A stretch of 64,000 nucleotides of DNA from Aurantiochytrium sp. KH105 (lineage: Eukaryota > Sar > Bigyra > Thraustochytrida > Thraustochytriidae): the NCBI GenBank assembly GCA_003116975.1, contig BGKB01000113.1, positions 1 to 64,000 on the forward strand. The letters run 5' to 3'. Every line of letters starts with the position of its first letter. The first letter of the stretch is position 1. Positions 42,532 through 53,100 of the stretch are shown here, in pieces. The position numbers were made by a program, and so were the translations under genes. The notes under the pieces are model-generated. The model did no database searches. It was not told the origin of the DNA and saw nothing but the letters and a program-made list of their open reading frames with translations.

Positions 42532-43530
42532 CTACATCATTTCCAGAGCAAGCCGAGCGGATGCAGGACGCGCGCCAGACGTCAAGGTCACCGCTTTGGT
42601 AACCCCATTCCAGGATATATGCACATTATGACGGCTGGCGCTTGCGGACCGATGGGCCACAAGGAGGACTTCGTTTTGCTGGTGCCCCACACCCCGCAGC
42701 GACAGCAGCCACGGATGATTACACCAAGTGTCCAATGTCTGGGACGCACCAGGGCGGAGGACCGAGATCGTATTGAGCTGGCCTTTCGCATCTATGCTTT
42801 GTACAACGAGCTCTGCTCGTGGGTGCCTATTAGCCACGTCAATTTCCGCTCGCTCCTGAGGTGACGTCGGCGATCGGACGTTGGGTCCAACAGTTGCTGC
42901 CCATTCGCCTGTCTTCGGAACGCGGGGCATAAGAATACAAGTCATGACATCTCCAATTGAGCTTTTCGCATCCGTACGGTGCTCTGGGGCGAGCTCCTGC
43001 ATACGCATGCGTGCACCGCGGCGAAAGAGCATACATGGCACATTTTGTGATGCATTGAGAATTTGCACGGGCTGGTGGAGCTCGTCGCTGACGAATCGCC
43101 TTCCTTGCTTGTGATCTGAACGCTGGCGAGGGCTCCCTTGCGAGGGTACCATGCTCTTTTCCTCGGAAAGCACGGGTCTCAATGCAGTAGATGTGGCGCC
43201 AAGACTTTGTCTCGCTACCTTCATGTTCTTGAATGCAGCCATGAGCGGCGACTCGCCCCGATTGCCGCCATAAAGACCTTGCGTGGGCTTGAGCAACCTC
43301 GGCACAGTCTGGCGATGGTCTTCTCCTCGAGTGGACGCATTGCTCGATATCACTTGGTCGAGACGTTTGTCGAGGAGCATGTCCGCCTTACCAGGGAGTC
43401 TTGGCGCCGCTCGGATTCTCTCTGCGATGCGTAATTTATGATCGGCATCTTCATGCTTGGCTCGCGCCAAGGCCTCTGCGCGAGCCTTTTCGGGCTCGAA
43501 CGGCGGAAGCAAGTTTTCCATCGCGAGCAC
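42532..43530 (-). CDS. Unrecognised protein, possibly with a VHL-like beta segment
   Basis: This 332-residue protein begins with a charged helical region (about 12-60), followed by a largely disordered middle. A more conserved-looking segment at about 239-293 reads LVVQSIDAKGQLNTISVLRP, then GASQTLDTWCNHPWLL. The spacing of a short strand, RPG turn, T-W, and HPW resembles the VHL beta domain pattern (PPG turn, then a strand ending in HLW). A weaker similar segment may lie at about 155-200. No elongin-binding helix is evident. No predicted signal or membrane segment is seen. The assignment is weak, and the protein could simply be lineage-specific. Confidence 0.5.
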   Translation of the reverse strand: MLAMENLLPPFEPEKARAEALARAKHEDADHKLRIAERIRAAPRLPGKADMLLDKRLDQVISSNASTRGEDHRQTVPRLLKPTQGLYGGNRGESPLMAAFKNMKVARQSLGATSTALRPVLSEEKSMVPSQGSPRQRSDHKQGRRFVSDELHQPVQILNASQNVPCMLFRRGARMRMQELAPEHRTDAKSSIGDVMTCILMPRVPKTGEWAATVGPNVRSPTSPQERAEIDVANRHPRAELVVQSIDAKGQLNTISVLRPGASQTLDTWCNHPWLLSLRGVGHQQNEVLLVAHRSASASRHNVHISWNGVTKAVTLTSGARPASARLALEMM

Positions 43531-45569
43531 TCCACGCCGCTTGCGCGCACATCAACCAATCGTTCTTAGCAACGCCGGGCTTGCTGAGAAGGCGCTCTTC
43601 GTGTACCCGCTGTCGCGCGCGCACATCTCTCTCGCTCCGGCTTGGTATCCGTTGAAAAGATTAGTTTTTTTCTTTTATAACTCTCGAGAAATTGAAATCG
43701 TCGCGAACACACTCACACAGTCTATGCCCTAGCCCAAAGGTGATTGATTGCACGACCCACCTCGATCAGAATTCGATCGATCGATCGACCGACCGAACTC
43801 TGGTTTCTTGAGCATGACCAAGCAAAACCTTTGCTTGAACATGCGACGCTCAATTCTCGGGGCTCGTGGCCAACGTGGCCGCAAGAAAAAAGAAAAAGAA
43901 ATTCCTAATAAAATAATAAACTGGTTAATGATGACGCGAGCTTGGAAGGTGTGTGTTTGTTGGGTTTGCCTCGTTGTCGTCGTCGTCGTCGTCGTCATCG
44001 CGGGCCTTGCCCTTTTTTCTAAAATTAAGCCCCACAAAGAAGATACATCATGAATCATGGATCTCACGCTCACGCCCTGCTGGCACGAGAGATTGTCTCG
44101 CTGGCCGGCCACACAGCCGAGCGCTTCGCCGTCGCTCGCCTCGCGCACGACCAAGACAGATCAGCGCGTTCTCGGGAAGATGGCGCGGCCCAAAACGGGG
44201 ATAAGATTAGATCGTCGGCCGCGCAGATCCGCTGGGCCAGACGGAATCCAATTTGCTTGCGCCTTCAACACTCGACCTCGGAAGCGAAAAGCCGCTCCCG
44301 GAAGCGCTGCTCCCGCGAACGGAGCGGGACCTCTCGCTCGCACGATGCGAGAGTGTGATCGAACGGCCGGCGAACCGCGCGGCACGGAGCGGATCGCAAG
44401 GCCAGGCCGAGACTCGACCTTCGACGAGGGAGGGACGTGCGGCTGCGACGCTGGGCCAGATAGATCTGCGGCCGCCGTGGATGGTTGTTTATCTGTTTCT
44501 GGCAGAGGGACTCCGAAGTCGACCCCGAGAACGGCGTGTGGTGCTTGCTTGTGCAATCAATTGTCAATTCATGGCCGCTTGAATGCATCGTGGCCATGGT
44601 GGTGAAGATGATATTTTTGCGATCTTGCCTTGAACTCCAGTGCCGCGCAGCGCAGTGCAGCGCAGCGCTGGCATGTGCATCGAGCGCGGCTGCACTGCAG
44701 CTTCCTCCTTTCCCGCGTTGCACTCTTTGCGTCGCTCCTTCTTGGCTCCGTTGGATCGATCCCCCGTCGAGTATAGTCTTCCTTCCTTCCATGCATGCCA
44801 TGCACGTGTATGTCATGCATGGTCTGCAGTGCGCGCATGTGACGCGGCACATGGCGATGGCGCCAGCGCCTGCGCGCTCCTTCCATTTGTGCCGATTGCG
44901 CATCGCTTTCTGCGCGCCTCCAAGTCCCGCTGCCTCCTCGAGCCGCGCCGCTGCTCACGCCGCTGCGTCTGCGCTGCACCCGCGCGCCTCGCGTCGAGAC
45001 AGGCTCCTCGCGCTCGCGGACCCGCGCTCGCCTGGCGCCGCGCTGCGCATGCCCAGCACGCGCCGCACATCCGGAGCGGCGCCGGCGGGCTGGAGGCCGG
45101 GAAAAAGGGTTGCGCTGCGAGGACAGGGAGAGAGAGCAGGGGAAAGCACGCACGCAGCGGGTGGCAGTGCTGCACGGCGAGCAGTTCCACAACCCACGAG
45201 CGCGCGAGGCTTCTGACAAGGCAACCGTCTCGAGCAGGTAGGTGCAGAGCTGAGCAGAGCAGAGCAGAGCACTGCAGAGCGGAGCACTGCAGAGCGGAGC
45301 AGAGCCGAGGAGAGCGGCGAGGAGAGCGGGAGAGGCGAGGGAGTGGACGTGTAATGGGAGGGGGCACGTTGCAAGCGCAAGCTAGCCTGCTGGCGTGCTT
45401 CCGTGCTTGCTATGCAGCTAGCTGCTCGTGCTCGCTGACACACTCGTGCAGGGTATATCTTTGCCGTTGCCGAGCTGGAGAAAAGGAGAAAGGGGAAAAG
45501 ACGCAGACGTGACTGACGACGACGACGCCGACGACGACGACGTGATGCAGCAAAAGAGCAAAAAGCAAA
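43531..45569. other. Divergent spacer of 2.0 kb
   Basis: The spacer lies between the unrecognised gene (-) and the thiolase gene (+). It contains a GTC run near 43974-43998 and a GAGCAGAGC-type repeat at about 45250-45308, and finishes with GAC repeats before the thiolase start. Several 80-100 codon open frames exist, but none has recognisable features. Confidence 0.5.
45250..45308. repeat. GAGCAGAGC / GCAGAGCGGAGCACT imperfect tandem repeat
   Basis: A GCAGA pentanucleotide array passes into two copies of a longer unit (GCACTGCAGAGCGGA). It lies about 260-320 bases before the thiolase start. Confidence 0.75.
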
Positions 45570-46760
45570 ATGGCAGGCAAGCAGGCAGTGATCGTGGCGG
45601 CGTGCCGCACGGCCATCGGCGCCTTCGGCGGCTCCCTCAAGAGCGTGACCGCCCCGGCCCTTGGCGCCACCGTCATCGCCGAGGCGCTCAGCCGCGGCAA
45701 GGTCGACCCCTCCACCGTCGATGAGGTCATCATGGGCCACGTGCTCCAGGCCGGTGCCGGCCAGAACTCGGCCCGCCAGGCCTCTCTGGCCGCTGGCATC
45801 GACCACACCGTGCCCTCCATGACTATCAACAAGGTCTGCGGCAGTGGCCTCAAGTCCGTCATGCTCGCCGCCCAGGCCATCCAGTGCGGCAACGCCGAGG
45901 TCGTCGTCGCCGGTGGCATGGAAAACATGTCCATGAGCCCCCACATTCTCCCCAACAGCCGCGACGGCCAGCGCATGGGCCCCTGGGCTCTCGAGGACAC
46001 CATGATCAAGGATGGCCTCACCTGCGCCATGAACAAGTACCACATGGGTATCACCGCCGAGAACATTGCCGAGAAGTTCGGCGTCTCGCGCGAGGACCAG
46101 GATGCCTTTGCCGCCAACAGCCAGCAGCGTGCCGAGGCCGCCCAGGCCGCCGGCAAGTTCAAGGGCGAGATCGTTCCCGTCGAGATCCCCCAGCGCCGCG
46201 GCGACCCCGTCGTCTTCGACTCTGATGAGTACATCAAGAAGGGCGTCACGGTCGATGGCCTCACCAAGCTCCGCCCTGCCTTCAAGAAGGACGGCACCGT
46301 TACCGCCGCCAACGCCTCGGGCATCAACGATGGCGCCGCTGCTCTCGTCGTCATGTCCGCGGAGGCCGCTGAGAAGATTGGCGCCCCGGTCCTTGCCAAG
46401 ATCGTCAGCTACGCTTCGGCCGGTGTCGACCCCAGCATCATGGGCATGGGCCCTGTTCCCTCCACTCAGCTTTGCCTCTCGCGCGCTGGCTGGACTGTCG
46501 ATGACCTCGACATTGTCGAGGCTAACGAGGCCTTCGCCGCGCAGAGTCTCGCCATCTGCCGTGAGCTTGGCTTTGACCCGGCCAAGGTCAACATCAACGG
46601 TGGCGCCATCAGCCTTGGCCACCCCATTGGAGCCAGCGGCGCCCGCGTCCTCGTCACCCTCATCCATGCCATGCACAGCGACGACAAGTACCGCAAGGGT
46701 CTTGCCACGCTCTGCATTGGCGGCGGCCAGGGTGTTGCTCTTGCTATTGAGAAGCCGTAA
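45570..46760 (+). CDS. Acetyl-CoA C-acetyltransferase (biosynthetic thiolase, AtoB/PhaA type)
   Basis: This 396-residue enzyme condenses two acetyl-CoA to acetoacetyl-CoA, or runs the reverse. Thiolase residues are complete: nucleophile C90 in [11 protein letters not shown], the [10 protein letters not shown] block, H351 in [10 protein letters not shown] and the acid/base C382 in CIGGGQGVA. The N-terminus goes straight into the fold ([18 protein letters not shown]) with no presequence, and the C-terminus (AIEKP) is not a peroxisomal signal, so a cytosolic location and a role at the head of the mevalonate route are likely. Length and motif wording match bacterial enzymes closely. Codons nearly all end in C or G, a sign of high expression. 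Confidence 0.95.
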   Translation: MAGKQAVIVAACRTAIGAFGGSLKSVTAPALGATVIAEALSRGKVDPSTVDEVIMGHVLQAGAGQNSARQASLAAGIDHTVPSMTINKVCGSGLKSVMLAAQAIQCGNAEVVVAGGMENMSMSPHILPNSRDGQRMGPWALEDTMIKDGLTCAMNKYHMGITAENIAEKFGVSREDQDAFAANSQQRAEAAQAAGKFKGEIVPVEIPQRRGDPVVFDSDEYIKKGVTVDGLTKLRPAFKKDGTVTAANASGINDGAAALVVMSAEAAEKIGAPVLAKIVSYASAGVDPSIMGMGPVPSTQLCLSRAGWTVDDLDIVEANEAFAAQSLAICRELGFDPAKVNINGGAISLGHPIGASGARVLVTLIHAMHSDDKYRKGLATLCIGGGQGVALAIEKP

Positions 46761-47650
46761 ATACTTTAATTTGTTGAATGCATTGATCGTCATACCCTTG
46801 TGACGTCCCCTTGTCGGGTTTGATCCGCCGACTCGATCCCTCAATCAGTCGATTAGGAATTTTCTTTGGGAAGACGAAGCCCGTGCTCTCGTCTTTGATG
46901 AGCGCGCATGGTGGCAAGTCAAGCACGTATGCGAAAATAGCCGCGCTCTCCATTCCACGGAGACCACTCGAGTGTGCGCCAGATCGAAGGCACTTTTATT
47001 GCTCGCACAAAGTCCATTTGCTCGCAATGACTGCAGAGAGAACCGTAAACCGATTCTTCAAGTTTGGAGAGCCTTCGCTAGGACGAAATCACTAAAAAAG
47101 CAAACCTTGGAGGCGCTCGGCCCGAAAGTGATCATTTATTCTCCAAAAAAGGGCTTTCGTAAAAGGAAAGTGATGTCCTTATCAATTTTTGTTTGCTAGA
47201 AATTGCATGATGGATAGGGGCGAATGCTAACTGTAAGTTGTCGTGAATTTGAATACACAAACACACAAAGCGAACTCAGCTTGAATATTATATTGAAAGA
47301 CGCCGACCCTCCAAGCCTGATCAGTACAAACGTTCAAAGAGCATCATCCGCTACCATATCATCAAAGTCAAGCTCAGCCGCCGTTGCCTGCGCAACCACT
47401 CCTAGGCTATATTACTACGTAAAACAATAGGTCCAAGACCCCCCCGAAAAAATGATCGCGAAGTTCGTTCGCCGTCGGCGACAAATCTCCAAGCTGCGAA
47501 CACGGCAGCTTGGCTCGCGCGGGCGCAGGAAGAGCGCAGACGCGACGACGTGAGTAAAGGCTCGAGTGGCAAGATCTCTCGAGCGTACAAGCGATAGACG
47601 AAAGAACAACTGTTGCAAGGTTGGTTCTAAGGGTCAGCAACTGAAGAAAG
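46761..47650. other. Spacer between thiolase and carboxypeptidase genes
   Basis: This 0.9-kb stretch is noticeably AT-richer than most spacers here. It probably holds the thiolase 3' untranslated region and the carboxypeptidase promoter. No gene or RNA is supported. Confidence 0.45.
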
Positions 47651-49210
47651 ATGGCGGTCAAGACAAAGATACTGGCAGGTTTGCTGCTGCTGCTTGCAAC
47701 GTTCGCGCCCTTCTCTCTGGCCGTAGACAGCCAGGAGTGGCCGACCAAGGACGAGATCACCGAACTCCCAGGCTGGGACGGCCCTTTGCCAAGCAAGTGG
47801 TTCTCCGGCTACCTCAAGGGCGGCGAGCGCGAATCCGGTATCAAGCTCGTATATCATTACATTCTCATCCTCAGCGAAGGCGACCCGGAGAATGACCCGC
47901 TCGTATTGTGGACGAACGGCGGACCTGGAGCTTCGTCGCTCTTTGGACTCATGACAGAGCTCGGGCCGTTCTATCTGTCGGACGAATCCCTGGCGCAGGC
48001 CGACGGGGAAGGCATTCCCAAACTCTTTCGCAACGAAAAGGCGACGTGGACCAAGAATGCGAATGTTGTCATCCTCAACGGGCCGCCGCCCGTGTCCTTT
48101 TCCTTTTGCGACCCCCCGGGCCCCTCTGGTGACGGCCACGATTGTGGCGTTGCTTGGAATGATACCACGTCGGCCGAGGCCAATTACGAGTTTCTTGAAA
48201 GCTTCTTTGAAGCGTACCCCAAGTTTCGTGACCGCGACTTTTTTCTCACCGGTGAGTCGTACGCTGGAATTTATATTCCCAAACTCGTCGAACAGATCCT
48301 CGCGCACCCCAAGGAAGAGTCGTACTCGCGGCGCGCGCTCAAGGGAGTAGCCATTGGCAACGGCTGCATTGGCAAGGACATTATGTGCAGCGATGCGTCC
48401 GGGTCCAACATGCTCTTGTCTGAGCTCCTGTTCAAGGCAGAGTTTCTCTATGGCCACGGGCAGTTTTCGCCGAACCTTTACAAGGACATCAAGCAGCATT
48501 GCGACCCGGCCAAGGAGGCCTCGCCGAAATGCTCTGCCCTCCTGGAGGAGATGAAGCGCCAGGTCGGCGGGTATTTTGACTACAACCTTTACGACACGTG
48601 CTGGGGTGACCAGAGTCTTCCGGTGCGTGACGCGCGACGCGAATCTCTTGCCACCATTCGAGGTGGCCAAGCGGCCGCCCTCGAATCACTCGCTGATCAG
48701 AATCGCGCCAGTGCCGCCCCGATCCTTGGCGCTGCGCTCAACGACTACCCGTGCGGCGGCGGAACGGCCATGACGCTTTGGGTCAAACATGCCTCTGTGC
48801 GCAAGGCCCTTGGTGTGCCGGAGGACGCGAACTTTGTCAGCGGCGACAATTCGGCTTCCATTGCGTACGACATTACCGAGCCCAACCTCATGCCATTCAT
48901 GGTCAAGCTTGCCAAGGAGACAGACCTGCGTGTGCTCATATACAATGGTGACACGGACCCCACGATCAACTCGGTGGCAACGTTTTGGTGGGTCAATGAG
49001 CTCGGTCTCAAGGAGGTCGAGCCTTGGTCTCCGTGGACGCTCGATGGGAAAAAGAAGATGGGCGGCTATGTCACGCGCTACGAGGGCGATTTTGATTACC
49101 TGACGATTCGCGGATCTGGTCACATGGTGCCGGCCATGAAGCCGGACGCTGCGCTCGAGATGCTCACGCGCTGGCTGCGGAACGAGCCCTGGCGTCCGTA
49201 CAATGCTTGA
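47651..49210 (+). CDS. Serine carboxypeptidase (peptidase family S10), secreted or vacuolar
   Basis: This 519-residue protease removes C-terminal residues in an acidic compartment or outside the cell. A signal peptide covers about 1-24 (basic MAVKTK, Leu-rich core, SLA). The catalytic serine is S203 in TGESYAGIYIP, the acid lies in GDTDPTIN (433-440), and the histidine is H491 in GSGHMVPAMKP. The substrate-carboxylate loop reads WTNGGPGASSLFG, with Ala where the common form has Cys (NGGPGCSS). Further family traits are cysteines in SFSFCDPPG, DCGVAW and GNGCIGKD. At least one N-glycosylation sequon (NDT) is visible. The start is the first Met and gives the signal peptide directly. Confidence 0.93.
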   Translation: MAVKTKILAGLLLLLATFAPFSLAVDSQEWPTKDEITELPGWDGPLPSKWFSGYLKGGERESGIKLVYHYILILSEGDPENDPLVLWTNGGPGASSLFGLMTELGPFYLSDESLAQADGEGIPKLFRNEKATWTKNANVVILNGPPPVSFSFCDPPGPSGDGHDCGVAWNDTTSAEANYEFLESFFEAYPKFRDRDFFLTGESYAGIYIPKLVEQILAHPKEESYSRRALKGVAIGNGCIGKDIMCSDASGSNMLLSELLFKAEFLYGHGQFSPNLYKDIKQHCDPAKEASPKCSALLEEMKRQVGGYFDYNLYDTCWGDQSLPVRDARRESLATIRGGQAAALESLADQNRASAAPILGAALNDYPCGGGTAMTLWVKHASVRKALGVPEDANFVSGDNSASIAYDITEPNLMPFMVKLAKETDLRVLIYNGDTDPTINSVATFWWVNELGLKEVEPWSPWTLDGKKKMGGYVTRYEGDFDYLTIRGSGHMVPAMKPDAALEMLTRWLRNEPWRPYNA

Positions 49211-50134
49211 ATCAGTCTGTGCAAGCAATACGGGGGAAACAACAACATCATCGTTATTAACAACAACAACGACAACAAAGCGATTTCTTGCACAGACTAG
49301 TAGGAAATAGAAGAAGAAGAAGAAGAAGAAAGGCAGGTCCGTATCCATCGATCATGCATGGCCTATAGATACCGTCCACGCGCCTGCTTAGAGAAAGCTA
49401 GTTCGCTAGATCGGTCGAACTTCGACCACAAAAGCTGCGTCGTCTTTTATTTGACGCGCATCACACCTATTTGCTTACTTTTACTTTCCAACATTCAGAT
49501 CATTTGGTCCGTATCACCACTCCCTCCTCTATTCAAAGCAATTTTCATCAGTCCTTTCAATTTTCTACAACAGCAATACAAAACGAAAGCGAGGGCGTGC
49601 CTACGTGCGAGATGCCTTACATGAGATGTTGACCTTGCTCGCCACCGTGCCACAACTTCAGACCATTTTGGTCCCCGCAAAGAGATTGTTATCAGACGCG
49701 TTCAATCCTGTTGCCCCCATGCGCCATTCTCTCGTATTGCATTACACAAGAGAGAAAGTGAGAGAAAGAGAGAAGGTTATACTAGGAGGTCGCAGTTGCG
49801 CAACCCTTTTCTTGTCTGCGCAACTCTTTTCCAGCGGCCGTTGTCGCAAGACGACCTCTCGCCTTTGTAGACAGATGCTGATCGTGGGCGCGCTCGGCCA
49901 GCCGGCGGGTAGCAAGCGAGCTGGCGCCTGGCGCGAGCCGTCTCGCGCTCATTCCCGCATCCTTGGGATAAGGGCGCCCAGAAGCAAGCTTGTACATCTG
50001 AGGTGGCCCCGTCTATTCGAGCCGAGAAAGACCAGACCCTTGTCAGTCATCCTGGCCGTCGTGCTCGGCTCCAAGTCTCTCTCGCGCAACGCGGCGTGGC
50101 ATATCACATTGTTCACGTGGGCAAGGTCGAGATA
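49211..50134. other. Spacer before the WD40 gene
   Basis: The spacer holds AAC and GAA repeats (about 49257-49280 and 49310-49331) and AT-rich 3' sequence of the carboxypeptidase, then a GC-richer part that is the likely promoter of the WD40 gene. No gene is supported. Confidence 0.45.
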
Positions 50135-53100
50135 ATGGCGAGCTCGCCGACACACGCACGGCGCGGTCTACGCCTTGAACGCGTTCTTGGCATGAGCGCG
50201 ACCAGCAGAAATTGCGTCGCCGTGAACCCAGCGGACGAACACGAGGTTGCCTATCCTGCGGGCTGCGTTGTGGTGCTCTACTGCTCGAAATTGGGGAAAC
50301 AACGCGCGTACATGCGCATGGCCAAACCTGTAGCATGCCTCGCATACTCGCGGGATGGCAAGTTTCTGGCCGTCGGTGAAAAGGGCCACAATCCGGCCAT
50401 TACCGTATGGGACGTTGCGAGTCACGTGCGCGTGGCGGAACTTAAAGGCCATAGATTTGGCGTCTCCTGCCTAAGCTTTGCGCCCAATGGCAAACGTCTC
50501 GCTTCGGTTGGCTTTGAGCACGATGATACCCTCGTGCTTTGGGACTGGCCCAAGGAAAGGGCACAGACGAAAGTCAAACTCACCGAAACGGTTCTCGCCA
50601 TCGACTTCAATGCAAAGGGACACACGCTAGTCTCAGCAGGCGAAAAGCACGTTCGGTTCTGGGAAATTGTAGAGACCCTGGGCACGGATCCCGATCCAGA
50701 CACACAGGAGGGACCCAAGGCAGAAAATACAGTGGAGGCCTCCACTTCTGTGGTGAGCCTTGAGGAGCATCAAGCGGGCATCATGCCTGACTACAAGGAT
50801 GCCACTTTTACGGACGTGGTGTGCGACCGCGACGCGTCAAACGGCAGCACCTATCTGGTCTCTCGTTGCGGGTCGCTCATTTGCCTTGGCTCGAACCGTC
50901 TCATGGAGAAGTGGGTATATCTCGAGGCCGAGAGCGCATTCAGCGTCTCGCTGAGCCAGGGCAAGCTCTTGTGCGCATGCTCGGCGGGGACGATTCGGGT
51001 CTTTGAAGCTGACACCTTTGACTTTGTGGCGACGCTGCCTCTGCCAGAGCTCGGTGGTCCCAGAGTGGCATCAATTAGCGATGGAGGCGCGACCGTGCCG
51101 TCCGGAGAAAAAAGCAACAATGGTGATGACAATGACAATGACGAACGTCGGAGCTCAAATGATACGCTCGGTGCTATTTGGGCAGCGCAGGGAACCCAAG
51201 TGGTGAGCCTCTATAGCGATCGCAAATTCTACGTTTGGGACGCGAGTAATCTCGATGCGGTGCGACCTAAAGCGCGTCTGCTTGCGCACCCGACGAGCGT
51301 CACGGGGGTAGCAAGCATGCGCGCGGGCATCATTGCCACGTGTGCAGACGACACGATACTCCGTTTTTGGCGCGTTGGCAGCTTTTCGTCCAAGAAAAAG
51401 TCCCGCACCCTGCAAGGGCCTCAATGGGACAGTCCGTTGAGTCAGGAGCTCCTTCGCGAGCTTAACCTGGGACCTGGCCCCGGATTTCGGGCGTTGGCCC
51501 TCTCGGCCGACAGCCAGCTCGTTGCAGCTGGCGATCGAAATGGTGGTCTGGTCATCTATGATCTCGAAGCCGACGTTTGCGTACTGCGCGACGCCAAGGC
51601 GCACGCCGGAGAGATCCTCAATGTGGTCTTTTCCCCTCGCATGCGGACGCGAGACGGCAAGGGAGAGTACCATTTCCTTGCCACGGCTGCACGCGATCGC
51701 GAGGTGCATCTTTACGAGCTGGTCGGCGGTCTGGGATCGCCCCGAGTGTCGGCAAAAGGAGCAGCGCAGGGACCAACAAAGGCCAGACATGTGCAGACAC
51801 TCAAGGATCACTCGGCAATCGTGACAGCGGTGCGATTCTCGGTCGACGGCGAGCGCTTGCTGAGCACGGGTGGAGACAAGACCATTGTGCTTTCTGTGCT
51901 GGGTCTCGATGGACGCTACGCCCGTCAAAAGTCGGTCAACGTGCCCTATGGAACAATTCATGATGTCGATGTGGACGCAAGCAACAAATACTTTTGCACC
52001 TCGGGGCAAGACAAGAAGATCAACATTTGGTCGCTGAGCAACGGTAAGTCGATCCGTTCATACAAGCCGGAGGGGGACCCAGGAGAGCTCACCAAGGTGC
52101 TCCTCGACCCTGCAGGCATGTACTGTGCTACTGGATCGCACGACAAAGCGATACGACTTCTTGATTTCTATAGTGGGGACTGTTTGGCCAAGTCTGCGGG
52201 CCACGGCGAGCCAATTACGGGTCTTGCTTTCACTTCAGACTGCAAACGGCTCGTCTCTGTATCGCGGGACGGATGTGTCTTCGTGTGGCGTCTTGCGCCT
52301 GAAATTCACGCCGCGATCAAGGAACGCAAGCGCGAGCTTGACCATGAAAGAGCGCTTGCATCCGCGAGCCAAGCCGAGGACCAGGAGAATGACAAGAAGG
52401 CGGTACGCGACGCCAACACGGGCGAAATGGCCAATCCAGGTCTGGCTTCAGGGGAGGCGACTGAGGACGCAGATCAGGACGAAAGCTTATTCTTTGCGCG
52501 CTCACAACTCCCAACCTGGGCGAAGACACAGCCGAAACGCGATGAAGGCTCCGCTGGCGGCGACGATGAGGACTTGGACTCATCAGAAGAGGGAAATATT
52601 GGTGAACTTGACGAACGCGAAGGCCAATGGGATAGACGTGCGCGCAACCATCAAAACGGTGAGAATGCACGACTCGAACAAGAAGACAATCATGACAACA
52701 AGGATGAAGATGAAGAGGATGGAGAAGAAGAAGAACAAGAAGACGAGGAAGAAGAAGAAGAGCGAAAGGAAGCCACACCCGCGGAGCAGGATGACGAAAA
52801 GTCCCTTGAATTGGACGATCTTGCGTCAACATCCTCGACACCCAGCGACGGAGGGCCAGATAATGATCGTCGCAGCCAAAGCGATGATGATTCTGATGAG
52901 GAGGCAGGAAGAGATGCTGAGACGTCCCGCCAGGCACTCGGGCGGGCTGAAGATCGTGATGGCAAGAGCTCGCGCGCATCTCCGGCAAGCACGGATGCCA
53001 TTCGATCGCTGGCACAAGAACGCGCCGCGCTCAAACGCCAAGAGGCTCAGCAGGATACAGAAGACGCAGTAAAGCGTATGCGTGCCAAGCTAAAAACCAT

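Noticed and set aside
44050-44358. 102-codon frame beginning MNHGSHAHALLAREIV
   Set aside because: The first 45 residues look helical, but the rest degenerates into Arg/Ser-rich sequence, overlapping frames are equally open, and no splice partner is evident.
44955-46844. 629-codon minus-strand frame opposite the thiolase
   Set aside because: It is antisense to an intact AtoB-type thiolase, and its composition is that of a codon-bias shadow.
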